A stretch of DNA of 42,147 nucleotides from Paludibacter sp. Lineage in GTDB: Bacteria; Bacteroidota; Bacteroidia; Bacteroidales; Paludibacteraceae. Of the stretch, positions 29,001 through 37,700 are shown piece by piece. The notes under the pieces are model-generated. The model was not told the DNA's origin. It ran no database searches and saw only the letters and a program-made list of their open reading frames with translations. Position 1 is the first letter of the stretch, and every line of letters starts with the position of its first letter. The stretch is taken from assembly GCA_020049335.1 (NCBI GenBank), contig JAIFKX010000152.1, positions 1 through 42,147 of the forward strand. Reading direction: 5' to 3'. The position numbers and the translations under genes are program-made.

Positions 29001-30391
29001 ATAAAAAGTTGAACAGCTACATGTTGTATATGGATGTATATGGCGCGACTAAGAATGTAGATCTAGGAATAGAAGGAGATGGCGGTAAAAAAATTACATT
29101 CAGCCTGTGGGATGCCGGAACAGGGCGTATTTATCCTGATGTAGATGTTACTACCATATTATTTTCTTCGGGTTCAATTATTGGATCTAAAACTTCGCCT
29201 CGCATATTTAATGCAACCGACAAAGTGGAACAGCAATTAAATATCAAAAAAGGCTGGAACTGGCTCTCTACAAATGTTGCGAATACTTTGAATCCTGTAC
29301 TTTCTCAGTTTGAAAAAGGAATGGAAACAGATGGTGTTTTGCTTAAATCAAAATCAACATTTAACTGGTATGGTGGTGGAGAATGGGATAAAAATATAAC
29401 TTCGATGGATCCTGTCTCAATGTATTCACTTCTCTCGGGTCAGCCAAAGACGCTGAAATTGAATGGAGCTACAGCCAAAGCTGCAACTACACCGATAACG
29501 CTTATTAAACGCGATCAAACCAGCACATACGGCTGGAGCTGGATAGGATATATTCCACAATTTGTAGCGCCACTTAGCGAAGCACTCAGCGGACTTGTTG
29601 CAAACGAAGGAGATGTAATTAAGGGTCAGATGGGTTTTGCAACCTATTCGGAAAATGAATGGATTGGTAGTTTACAGTATATGATACCCGGGCTTGGTTA
29701 CATGTATGGATCTACCAGTTTATCGGAAAAAACGTTTAAATATCCATCGCAGTACATTTCAAGATCGAAAGTGATAATGAAAAACAAGGAAGCAGTAAAT
29801 TACAAATGGGTGCCAGGTGGCGGCGGTCAAAGTATGACGATAACTGCTGTTCTTAAAATTGATAACGTTGAAATGACTTCTACAACTTTACAAATAGGTG
29901 CATTTATAAACGATGAATGCCGGGGAGTAATTGAACCAACATTGTCACGTGGCAAATATATTGCATATCTGTCAGTTTGGGGAGGTGGCGAAGACATGAA
30001 TAAGAAAATAGTCTTCAAATGCTACAATCCTTCAACAGATAAAGAACTTGTATCAGCCGATAATTCAGTTATATATAGTCCGGACGAAACAAAAGGAAGT
30101 TCTATGAACCCTTATGCCATTGCATTCAGTAGCCTTACTACCAACGTATCTGATTTGGTTAATGGCCAAAAAGCTATTTATCCAAACCCTGTAATAAACA
30201 CCTTGAATTTCGGTTACAATCCGCAAGGAATTGAACGATTAGAAGTTGTTGATTGCACAGGTCGTACGATGGTATTATCAACAGCAGTGAATAAGAACTC
30301 TATTGATGTAAGCGATTTGATACCGGGTATTTATACTTTACGTGTTAATTACATGGGTACTATTCGTTCGCATAGATTTATTAAGAAGTAA
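26066..30391 (+). CDS. Giant T9SS-type surface protein, C-terminal part of an interrupted gene
   Basis: This 1441-residue frame overlaps the end of the N-terminal part by 7 bases in a different frame (-1 relative) and starts only with TTG; it has no signal peptide. It matches the C-terminal half of the paralogue at 31734-41297. The order is a beta-rich region, two LamG-type domains (about 325-491 and 525-718), a BACON-like or Ig-like domain (about 858-925), two copies of an SSM...C(V/R)G module (about 928-1031 and 1245-1341) around two copies of a W-x-W module (about 1061-1128 and 1155-1221), and a T9SS type A sorting domain (about 1367-1441, YPNPVINTLNF to SHRFIKK). About 200-215 residues present in the paralogue are missing at the junction with the N-terminal part. 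Function would be surface adhesion or glycan binding, by domain inference. Confidence 0.75.
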   Translation: MLTSGSGLELGKGTFPLDVPYIQIDNAEKNDIPNGKEASFVLKLGSNSDMQTTRGYMLSVVDESNKDGAIVSIDGQPLVGGRLFYVTKGQLVEKTLILKQTKLDVLDYKNIKLRFSSPCDNSIYSDKDISVAYIPSCSDLDMVLDRQIINTLKSEPLKVTLKNFNQEYKNFLGLQIEYKLEGSTLWESKAFAKNSATQTILKTAKNIDAKTLLQAENSNLVSLYNYSLPITDLSEGKYIFRARTLCNNLSEPTEVISNITPEFAVIKDLVQPSSMGAPSPSNGILTPETEMAVTFNEDIQTSRLIPGNFEIKGVLNGAALQHAEGLALDGNEKSEAFTESAISLQNSSFAIEAWVKTFDNTTMGNLFSIGEGADKVTLKMNKESIALFVNNLQVGGLSTITPKTDWQYVSLNYNAANKLFQIHLMSSKTGYTVLSQSVSNGVNPTGRLTIGTGFKGNIHQVTAWSENRSISDLSDMNESKTGKESNIIGYWPMNEGYGKLTADKVRSRNMIVNSSWFIDPSGYSVAFNGTTKQAVTINTAAIPLTTKDDFSIEFWFNGKSQKNVTMFSCGKGTDDAKPETKLSVGINDNGLLNLNTKGVSYLIPGASVLDTLWHHFALSVLRGGNSNVYIDGQQKLQIPSGKIGGLESDSISLGARRYGDTIIVDTKKVLKIFKDQYFDGKMDEVRIWKSALGLENIRLDMRSKLSGDEAGLLAYYPFENKEPDSGNLLKTVFSLKEGLSDKKLLANYANFNAATSYSSNTPGIKIPRSKENVSFSYTSSNNKIIFNIDAPLKKIENCILELVIKDVYDMNGNNLASPIIWTAFVNNNRLNWETEQMALSKEVLVPASFKAIIVNKSGKYENYVIDGLPSWLSVNKSSGRLNPLEKAELSFTVDNSINVGSYESRVTLTGNNGIQEMLPISLKVTGPRPDWAVNPYDFESSMNVIGQIKIEGVGQEDTEDILAAFIGTKCVGIVNPQFDKKLNSYMLYMDVYGATKNVDLGIEGDGGKKITFSLWDAGTGRIYPDVDVTTILFSSGSIIGSKTSPRIFNATDKVEQQLNIKKGWNWLSTNVANTLNPVLSQFEKGMETDGVLLKSKSTFNWYGGGEWDKNITSMDPVSMYSLLSGQPKTLKLNGATAKAATTPITLIKRDQTSTYGWSWIGYIPQFVAPLSEALSGLVANEGDVIKGQMGFATYSENEWIGSLQYMIPGLGYMYGSTSLSEKTFKYPSQYISRSKVIMKNKEAVNYKWVPGGGGQSMTITAVLKIDNVEMTSTTLQIGAFINDECRGVIEPTLSRGKYIAYLSVWGGGEDMNKKIVFKCYNPSTDKELVSADNSVIYSPDETKGSSMNPYAIAFSSLTTNVSDLVNGQKAIYPNPVINTLNFGYNPQGIERLEVVDCTGRTMVLSTAVNKNSIDVSDLIPGIYTLRVNYMGTIRSHRFIKK

Positions 30392-30553
30392 ATTTGTTGT
30401 TTCGTTTATCAACCAAACGGGCTGTTTCAAATAATGAAACAGCCCGTTTTTTCTGCCAACTTGTTTGGTAAACAAAATAACCGCGACAATAAAAATTTCT
30501 TTTAAAAAATTGAATAACGTCCGAATCAGGCTGTTTTTTTTTATTGAAATTTA
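30251..30553 (+). repeat. Duplicated 3' end and flank of the giant genes, copy 1
   Basis: The last 141 coding bases (30251-30391) differ from 41157-41297 at about 5 positions by eye. Similarity continues, with small indels, through the terminator to about 30553 (matching to about 41458). The rest of the two genes is far more diverged. The unit covers the end of the T9SS sorting domain, the stop and the terminator. Confidence 0.8.
30415..30453 (+). terminator. Rho-independent terminator of the interrupted giant gene
   Basis: A perfect 15-base stem (AAACGGGCTGTTTCA at 30415-30429 with its complement at 30435-30449) with a 5-base loop is followed by a run of T. It lies 24 bases after the stop. 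A nearly identical terminator follows the paralogous gene at 41319-41357. Confidence 0.9.
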
Positions 30554-30568
30554 GCTCCACTTTATGTT

Positions 30569-30719
30569 AAGCAAGCTAAAATAGCTTTAGGATTGTACTA
30601 TTATCAAAAAGCATTAAAATGATGTATATCGCTCGTTACGTGCCGAACGCGATGTTACCACTATTCAACGATTGCAGCATATAGAAAAATTTGCAGATAT
30701 TGAAGGGGAAAAAGAATAG
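30569..30719 (+). pseudogene. Possible gene relic, family not recognised
   Basis: Two open pieces in different frames adjoin here. One reads KQAKIALGLYYYQKALK up to a stop at 30620-30622. The other reads NDVYRSLRAERDV and on to IEGEKE, with a stop at 30717-30719. Together they look like the C-terminal end of a helical protein interrupted by a frameshift. The first piece has a TPR-like feel. No start or promoter is seen, and chance cannot be excluded. Confidence 0.25.
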
Positions 30720-30826
30720 GCCGCGATACGAACCTAAGTGGCTTTATGCAAGCAGATTAGTCATTATTTTTTCTGTTGTCCACTTTTTGTCTCCGCACTT
30801 TTTCCACATTATTTCAATGTGAGAAG

Positions 30827-30834
30827 TATCTTTG
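30827..30834 (+). promoter_or_regulatory. Candidate -7 element upstream of the barrel-protein relic
   Basis: TATCTTTG matches TAnnTTTG and is the same octamer as in the well-formed SDR promoter. No TTG is found at the standard distance. It precedes the relic at 30851 by 17 bases and may be what remains of that gene's promoter, or may serve the small secreted-protein gene at 31168. Confidence 0.4.
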
Positions 30835-30850
30835 TGCCATAGATTTTTGA

Positions 30851-31098
30851 TTGAAAAAAACAATTCAAATCATTATTAAAAATGACAAACTCACCCGCTT
30901 CAACAGTACAGAAACCCAAGATTATCAAGTAATAAATAAACTGGATGCTTATGCAGGTCCATCAATTGGATTCTCTGTTCAACATGGAGCAACGGTAGCT
31001 GCGGGTATGGAATTACGCCTCAATGGGGTGCATTCATAGAAGGTTGAAAAACATGGGGCAGCTTTACTTTGGGAGCAGCTTACAAATTTAATAGATAG
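30851..31098 (+). pseudogene. Outer-membrane beta-barrel protein relic (C-terminal end)
   Basis: A 62-codon frame at 30851-31039 contains LDAYAGPSIGFSVQHGATVAAGMELRLN in two overlapping beta-strand-like stretches (AGPSIGFSVQHGATVAAG and GMELRL). In a second frame the sequence continues WGAFIEG, then a TGA, then KTWGSFTLGAAYKFNR and a stop at 31096-31098. Alternating hydrophobic residues, aromatic girdle residues and the final Phe-Asn-Arg are typical of the last strands of an outer-membrane barrel. One frameshift near 31025 and one stop (TGA where TGG would fit) are needed to join the pieces, so this is a decayed fragment. There is no signal peptide. Confidence 0.55.
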
Positions 31099-31167
31099 TA
31101 ATCAAAATTAATTATTAACTTTCACTGAATTAATACAGTGGACTCAACAATTTAATTTTTTAAAACA

Positions 31168-31605
31168 ATGAAAAAAGTATTTTTATTTTCGTTGGCCTTT
31201 ATGCTTTTGAGCCTAACATCAAAAGCACAAACAACCACAAAACGTGTAATTGGCGAAAAATTTGGTGGCGGTATTGTATTTAGCGTTTCTGCCGATGGTA
31301 TGAAGGGTTTAATTGTGGAAACACAGGACCAGGGAAGTTGCGATTGGAATGCTATTAAGGCTCTTATAGCAAAACCTGAAACCCACAGCGAACTTGGCAA
31401 GCTATCTACTGATTGGCGTTTGCCAACTAAGGATGAAGCAACTCAGCTTTATAGTCAAAAAGCTAAATTAAGTGGTTTTAGTGGCATTTATTGGACTTCG
31501 ACCAATGGTAAAGGACAAGTTTATGTACTTGATGCTGCTACAGGCAAACTTAATATTGTAGCAAAAACGGCATCCAACAAGGTACGCGCAGTGCGTAATT
31601 TTTAA
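31168..31605 (+). CDS. Small secreted DUF1566/Lcl-like protein
   Basis: The 145-residue protein has a clear signal peptide (MKKVFLFSLAFMLLSLTSKA, cleaved near residue 20-21). The mature part carries the pattern of the Lcl C-terminal/DUF1566 domain: GEKFGGGIVF near the start, WRLPTKDEA near 88-96, YWTST near 109-113, and VRAVRNF at the end. This domain occurs in secreted and surface proteins of Bacteroidota, and its function is not settled. It has no T9SS sorting domain, so it should stay in the periplasm or be released. It lies between the two giant secreted-protein genes and is followed by a strong stem-loop, so it is a single-gene transcript. Confidence 0.85.
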   Translation: MKKVFLFSLAFMLLSLTSKAQTTTKRVIGEKFGGGIVFSVSADGMKGLIVETQDQGSCDWNAIKALIAKPETHSELGKLSTDWRLPTKDEATQLYSQKAKLSGFSGIYWTSTNGKGQVYVLDAATGKLNIVAKTASNKVRAVRNF

Positions 31606-31607
31606 TA

Positions 31608-31692
31608 CGAATGAAAAACATATAAAACGAGTATTTAGTCAGTAAGTAATAGCTCAACTGAAACTAAATACTCGTTTTATATTGTTCATTCG
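31608..31692 (+). terminator. Long stem-loop terminator after the small secreted-protein gene
   Basis: Inner arms ATAAAACGAGTATTTAGT at 31622-31639 and its perfect complement at 31663-31680 enclose a 23-base loop. Outer arms CGAATGAA (31608-31615) and TTCATTCG (31685-31692) extend the structure. It starts 3 bases after the stop. There is no long T-run after the full stem, but the right inner arm ends in CGTTTTAT. Confidence 0.65.
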
Positions 31693-31733
31693 AAAATAAA
31701 ACAAATTTTTCCATATAAAATATTATTGCATTT

Positions 31734-34700
31734 ATGAAAAAACAAATTTACTCTTTTTTACAATGGATAAACATCCAACGATGTTTTAACTATAAAAAAA
31801 CAGGTGTTATAAATCAACATTTTTTTCGAACCTTATTCGCTTCTTTACTGCTTTTAGTGGCAAGTATTTCTTATGCGGATACCTATATCGACTTTAATAG
31901 TCAAAGTCATTTTAAGTTGACATCTCAAGGTTTTTCCAGTATAGACTTTGCAGTATTAACGTATGATTTTTCTGGCAATGATGATCGTTTGCAAACTGCC
32001 GAATTTTGGGTTCGTGAGGCTGATAATGCAACTTGGACAAAAATTCATAGGTTTGCTATTGGCAATAACAATGCAATGGCTAAGTGGGAGCCTGTAAATA
32101 CAGAATATGCTGGCTATATTAGTTCTAATTCAGAAACAGAAGATAAAGGTCTTCGGTTCGCAAATTTCAGATGGCAGTATCCTGCACGATTTGCCGGTCG
32201 AACTTTGCAATTCAAGATTAACTATGAGTGGAACATAGATTGGTATCAAAAAAGTGGCGTTGATGTAACATCAACTTACCTTGGGTCAAATGCAACCGCA
32301 TCATTGCCTTCGTATACTCCAACCATTAGTTCGGCAAGTATAATTGCTAATGCTACCGACAAAGGAACTTTCTCGTTCAACAGAACAGCAGGATCGCTTC
32401 TAATTGATAAAGTAAGTATATGTTCGGATGCAGCACGTACGAATAAAATGACAGAGTTTGCTGTGGCTATTAGTGCTACATCGGGAACTACAAATTTTTT
32501 GTGGAACAATAATTTCACCGTAAATACTCGACTATATGTGCGATACGGGGTTACCATTCCTCCTGTTTTTGCGGGAGCTGCATCGCGTGAATTTGTTTAC
32601 GACAGCGAGGTCGCTGTTTCGGGTTATAATCGACCTATAAATTTAGATAAAAATTACAATAACTGTAACAAGAGCTTTACACTTACTTGGAATGTAAATG
32701 ACGAAGGTGGTACTTTGTCGAATAAAGGCACGTGGGTTGTCGACCGTAAACTTACAACCGAAGCTGCTACTTTGTATAAAGAAGTGGCCAACTCAATTGC
32801 TAGCAATTTGCGAACTTATGAAGATCAGACCCTTGATTATGATAAATCGTATGATTATCGACTTCATTTTGTTCCTGAAGGAATGGATAAAGTACGAATT
32901 ATTCCTGAATTTAATTTGTTTACCTCTGTAAACACCAAACGCAGTGTTTTAAATACCTTTACATTTACTACTTATAAAAAAACATCTGCCGAAAATCCAA
33001 AAATTCAATTCAATTGGACTCCTAACTGGTGTTTTAATCCTACTATTCATTTGCAACAAGAAAACACAGTTACAAAAGCTGTCATCAATGTTCCAATTAA
33101 TAGCACCACTAACAATGCAACAACTTTTACGCATGAAAATCTGACAGAAAATTTGATGTATAAATATCGTTTAAAGGTAACCACCGAAGGAACAGATTTA
33201 TACACCGACTGGCAGAATGTAATAATAAAAGATGAAGTAAAATACAAATCGGTTACATCGTCTAAAGGAACACTTGCCGACAGAATTCAACTTAAATGGG
33301 ATGTTGAACGAAACGATTTGAGTAATTCATTTTTTATTAAACGACAAATTTTTGAAGAGGGTCGCGAAAACCCGAAGGAAGATATTACCAATATCACTAC
33401 AAACGGAAAGTATTATAGTTTCGAGGATCGTAATATCAATCCTGGTATATTGTACAAATATACTTTAGGGTCGCAGTTCACGCTCAGTTCCGGAATTATT
33501 GATACTGTATATTATAAAGCCGATATTATTGGATATGCTCAGGCAAGCGGAACTGTTTCCGGTCGTATAACATTTGGTTCAGGCTCATCGGTCGACAGTG
33601 TTTCGGTATTTGCATCCAATGCCAACGAATCGGAATCGCTTTATAGGGCCATAAAATTTAAAGGAACTGGTGGATTGGGCGAAGTAGCATTATCTACTAA
33701 AAAACATGGTTGTGTGAAAGATGGTTTCACATGGCAGGCATGGCTTCAACCTCAGGATGCTACAAGCGATATGGCTGTGTACGAATGCTTTAAAGAATAT
33801 TCCATCTGGTACGAAAATTCAACGCTTAAAGTATATCTCGATCAGATTGACCCAATATCACCATTAATTTCGTTTGATATGTCCTATCTGAAAGCGGATG
33901 AATACGTACATGCGTCTGTTTCATTCGATGGCGATTCAAAACTCAAGCTATTCGTTAATGGCAAATCAGTATCGGAAGTAACACTAAGCACCACCGAAAG
34001 AGCATTGGTGAATGTGTGCCCAAATGTTGAACCACGAACAAATAATACTATTGCATATTTGGGCGACGGATTCTTGTTTAAAGGTTCTTACAAAGGAAAT
34101 GTTGACGATATGCGTTTGTGGGATCGTGAACTTACAGCCAAAGAAATAGCTGAAAACTACAACCGTTATATCAATGGTAACGAATCGGGCTTAATCGGCT
34201 ATTGGCAGTTCGACGAAGGACTCAACCGTTATGCATTCGACCGATCAAATTATAAGAAAATTTTCAACGAGCATCATATAACATTTACACAAGCCGAATC
34301 GACCAAAGCAGTACCTACTCTCGAACAACTCTCGATTAAAGGAATATCTGATAAAAATGGTAATTACCTAATTTCGGGAATCCCATTTACGGGCGATGGT
34401 TCGACTTATGCATTTACACCATCAAAACAAAGTCATGAATTTGAGCCTTCGCAGCTTAACCGTCATTTGACATACCAAACATCGGTGCACGATGAGGTAG
34501 ACTTTAAGGATGTGTCGTCGTTCAAAGTACGTGTAAATGTTACTTATGACAATACAACATTCCCTGTTGATAGTGTGGATGTGCTTATTGATGGAGCTAA
34601 CGTTTATAAAGATAAACAGATTTTGAGCACCAATTCAGTAGGTGATTGTATTGTAGATGTACCTATCGGAATTCACACAATATCGGTAAGTCGACGTGGA

Positions 34701-37700
34701 CATAGCTTTGTAGATGGCAATAAAAATACCGCTGTAGTTTCGATGAATTTTAAAGAGCCTATTCTGGGTAATCCAATTAAATTTTTCGATACTACAAAAA
34801 CGATTCTTGCCGGACGTGTAGTTGGTGGCGTGGTACAAGGATCACAACCTCTTGGATTTGGATTAAGTAAAGCCAATATTGGTGAAGCCGAAATCACTAT
34901 TGAAGTGCCTGATGGCGACTATGTGTTAAACCCAAGTAGCAATGCAATTAAGTTGCCAGGCGCTATAACCGACACTATTAGTAGTAGTGCAACTATTGCA
35001 GCTGATAGTAAAGTGATAAAAGTAGTAACCGACCCCAAAACTGGTGAGTTTAGAGTTCTATTACCTCCGTTGAAATACAAAGTGACTGAGATTACTACTC
35101 GTGGTGGACTTAGAGGAAAAGATTTTGTGTTGACGGAGTTTAATATTGACCCAAATGTGGTTTTAAGCGATACTGCCAATATAAACAAAAATAAGAAGAA
35201 ATTTAGTTACAATCATAAACTAAACTTTACTTATAGGGTTGATAAAATATCGATTGATGTAATTGATCCTACTATGCCTGCAAAAGTGTTTGGTGATTCA
35301 ATATTTACAGCTACTAATCTTACAAATGGTTCTAGCATACGAATTCCTTTGTATAAATCTTTGAATAACAATCCAAGTACACCTGATTTATCATTAAATC
35401 AAAAACCGCAATATAAATATGATTGTCCGATATATCAAACAACCAAAATTTATAAACTAAGAGTTTTTGCTTACGAACAATACACACATCCAGACAATTT
35501 GCCCGAAATGGCCGATTTCTGTAAAGTGCCAGCGAGCAACGCTTCTATTAGTATTGAAAACGAATTAGGTCGTTACGAACTACCTATTGGTAGCGATGGA
35601 AATCCAGAAAACTTGGAAGCTACTGAGAATAATTACTCATTTAACTCCGAAGGTGTTTTTGATTACAGATTTAAAGCAGGATTCCCCAATTTAGTAGCTC
35701 CATATAAGTTAGGCTTGGATATTGAAGTGAACTACGAAGGAAAGAAAAGCAGTTGGGATGGAAATTCTACTTTCGAAGCTATTGTAATGGGCGACATTCT
35801 TACTGGAACTGACTTTGTTACAGCGGGTCCAAACTTGATTTCATTTGTGTTGCGCGACCCTCCGGGTTCGAACAGTTATTCCTATATGGAAAAAGGGACA
35901 ACTATCAGTAATTCATATAGTTTTAGTAAAAGTTATGTAGGTTCCGAAAGTTTATTGGGCACAATTAATTATGGTCAAAAAATTTCGTTAGCTTATGGAG
36001 GTTTGTTTGTTCTGAAATTAGACGAAGTAGAAATTGACAATAAAACTGGAGGTGGTGTTGAAATTGAACAATCGGCTGGCAATGGAAACGAGTTTAATGT
36101 TAGCACTACTACAACCGAGCGCCTCGAAACATCTTCGTCGTCCGATTATGTAGGACGTAGAGGTGATGTGTACGTTGGAACATCTACTAATATGTTTTTT
36201 GGTACTTCGCGACGTTTGAATCCAGATTTGGCATCCGGAGAATATGTATTGAAAGTAAAAGATGAGAAAGTGGGAAATTTAAGTGCTGAAACTAATTTCA
36301 AATACACGTATGCTCATATTACCGAAACTCTTATTCCAAATTTAAAGAAGTTACGTAACGATTTGATTGAAACAGTGCCTAGCATGACTTCTGCTGAAGC
36401 TTATGTCGCAAAATCGAGATATGTAACCGAATTAAAGCCAACGGATGAAAACTTTGCTGCAGAAAAAACCTATCGATTTATTGAGCCTTCTACTAAAACG
36501 GCAAAACAATATGAAAATGAGGTACTTAAATACAACAACAGCATTGATGGTTGGATTGCTCAACTTGCTGAAAAAGAAGATGAGAAAATTGCAGCCATGG
36601 ACTCCAAGGATGAATCGGTATATACAAAATCGAATATCTCAGCCGATGCAGGTGTTGTTTCTGAAAAATCGGTAACTATCTGTGGGTCTTCAAGTAAAAC
36701 CAAAACTTCATCGTTCAGCAGACAAGGTGTGTTTAAAACTGAGAATGGTTTTGCATACAACAATACAGGATTCCAGTTTGAATTTGAAACCAAACACGGT
36801 GCCGAGTCGGAAAGTGTAACTGGTAGCGGCGAAGAGTATTGTACTACTTACGGATATGTAATAGCCGATGAAAATGCTGGCGACTACTTGTCGGTTGATG
36901 TATATTCACCTGTTGTTAAATCGTACAACGTTGAAGGTGAATTGAATAGTAAAGATAAAATTAAAAAAGAGTTTGATACCTATTCGGGAGCACCACTTTT
37001 TGTTACTCGTGGAGGACGTACTTCATGTCCTTACGAACCACAAGATGTTGTAGAGTATTCAACAAAAAATAAAGGTAAAGCATTAGGAGTAGCTACTCTT
37101 CAGGTTGAAAAACCATTATTAAGAGTATCATCAAGTGCTTATGCAAACGATATACCAAGTGGCAAAGAGGCTAGCTTTAAAATTGAGCTTTCAAATTTAT
37201 CCGAAAGTAATACTGCTGGTTGGTACATGCTTACTGTCGACGAAAAAACAAATGCGAAAGGGGCAATTATTACTGTTGATGGACAAACACTTGGTAATGG
37301 AAAAATGTACTACATTGTGCCAAATGAGCCTATGACTAAAGTATTGAAGCTAAAACAATCGAGCCTCGATGAGTTAGAATACCAGAACATAAAATTGTTG
37401 TTAAGTTCAACATGCGATGGAATTTCTTCAACAACTAATATCTCAGCTCAGTTTATTCCTTCGTGTTCAGATGTAACGCTCGAGATTACCAACAAGATTA
37501 TAAACTCTACAACATCCGATATTTTACCAATAAAAATTAAGGATTATAATCTTGATTACAAAAACTTAGGTGGTATTTTGTTGCAATACAAAACTATTAA
37601 TCAAGATGAAAATGGTTGGACAACAATTCGCAAATTTGTGAAAGATCAATCTATCGTTGCTCTTGATCAGACAAGTCAACTATTAACAAGTGCAAGTACT

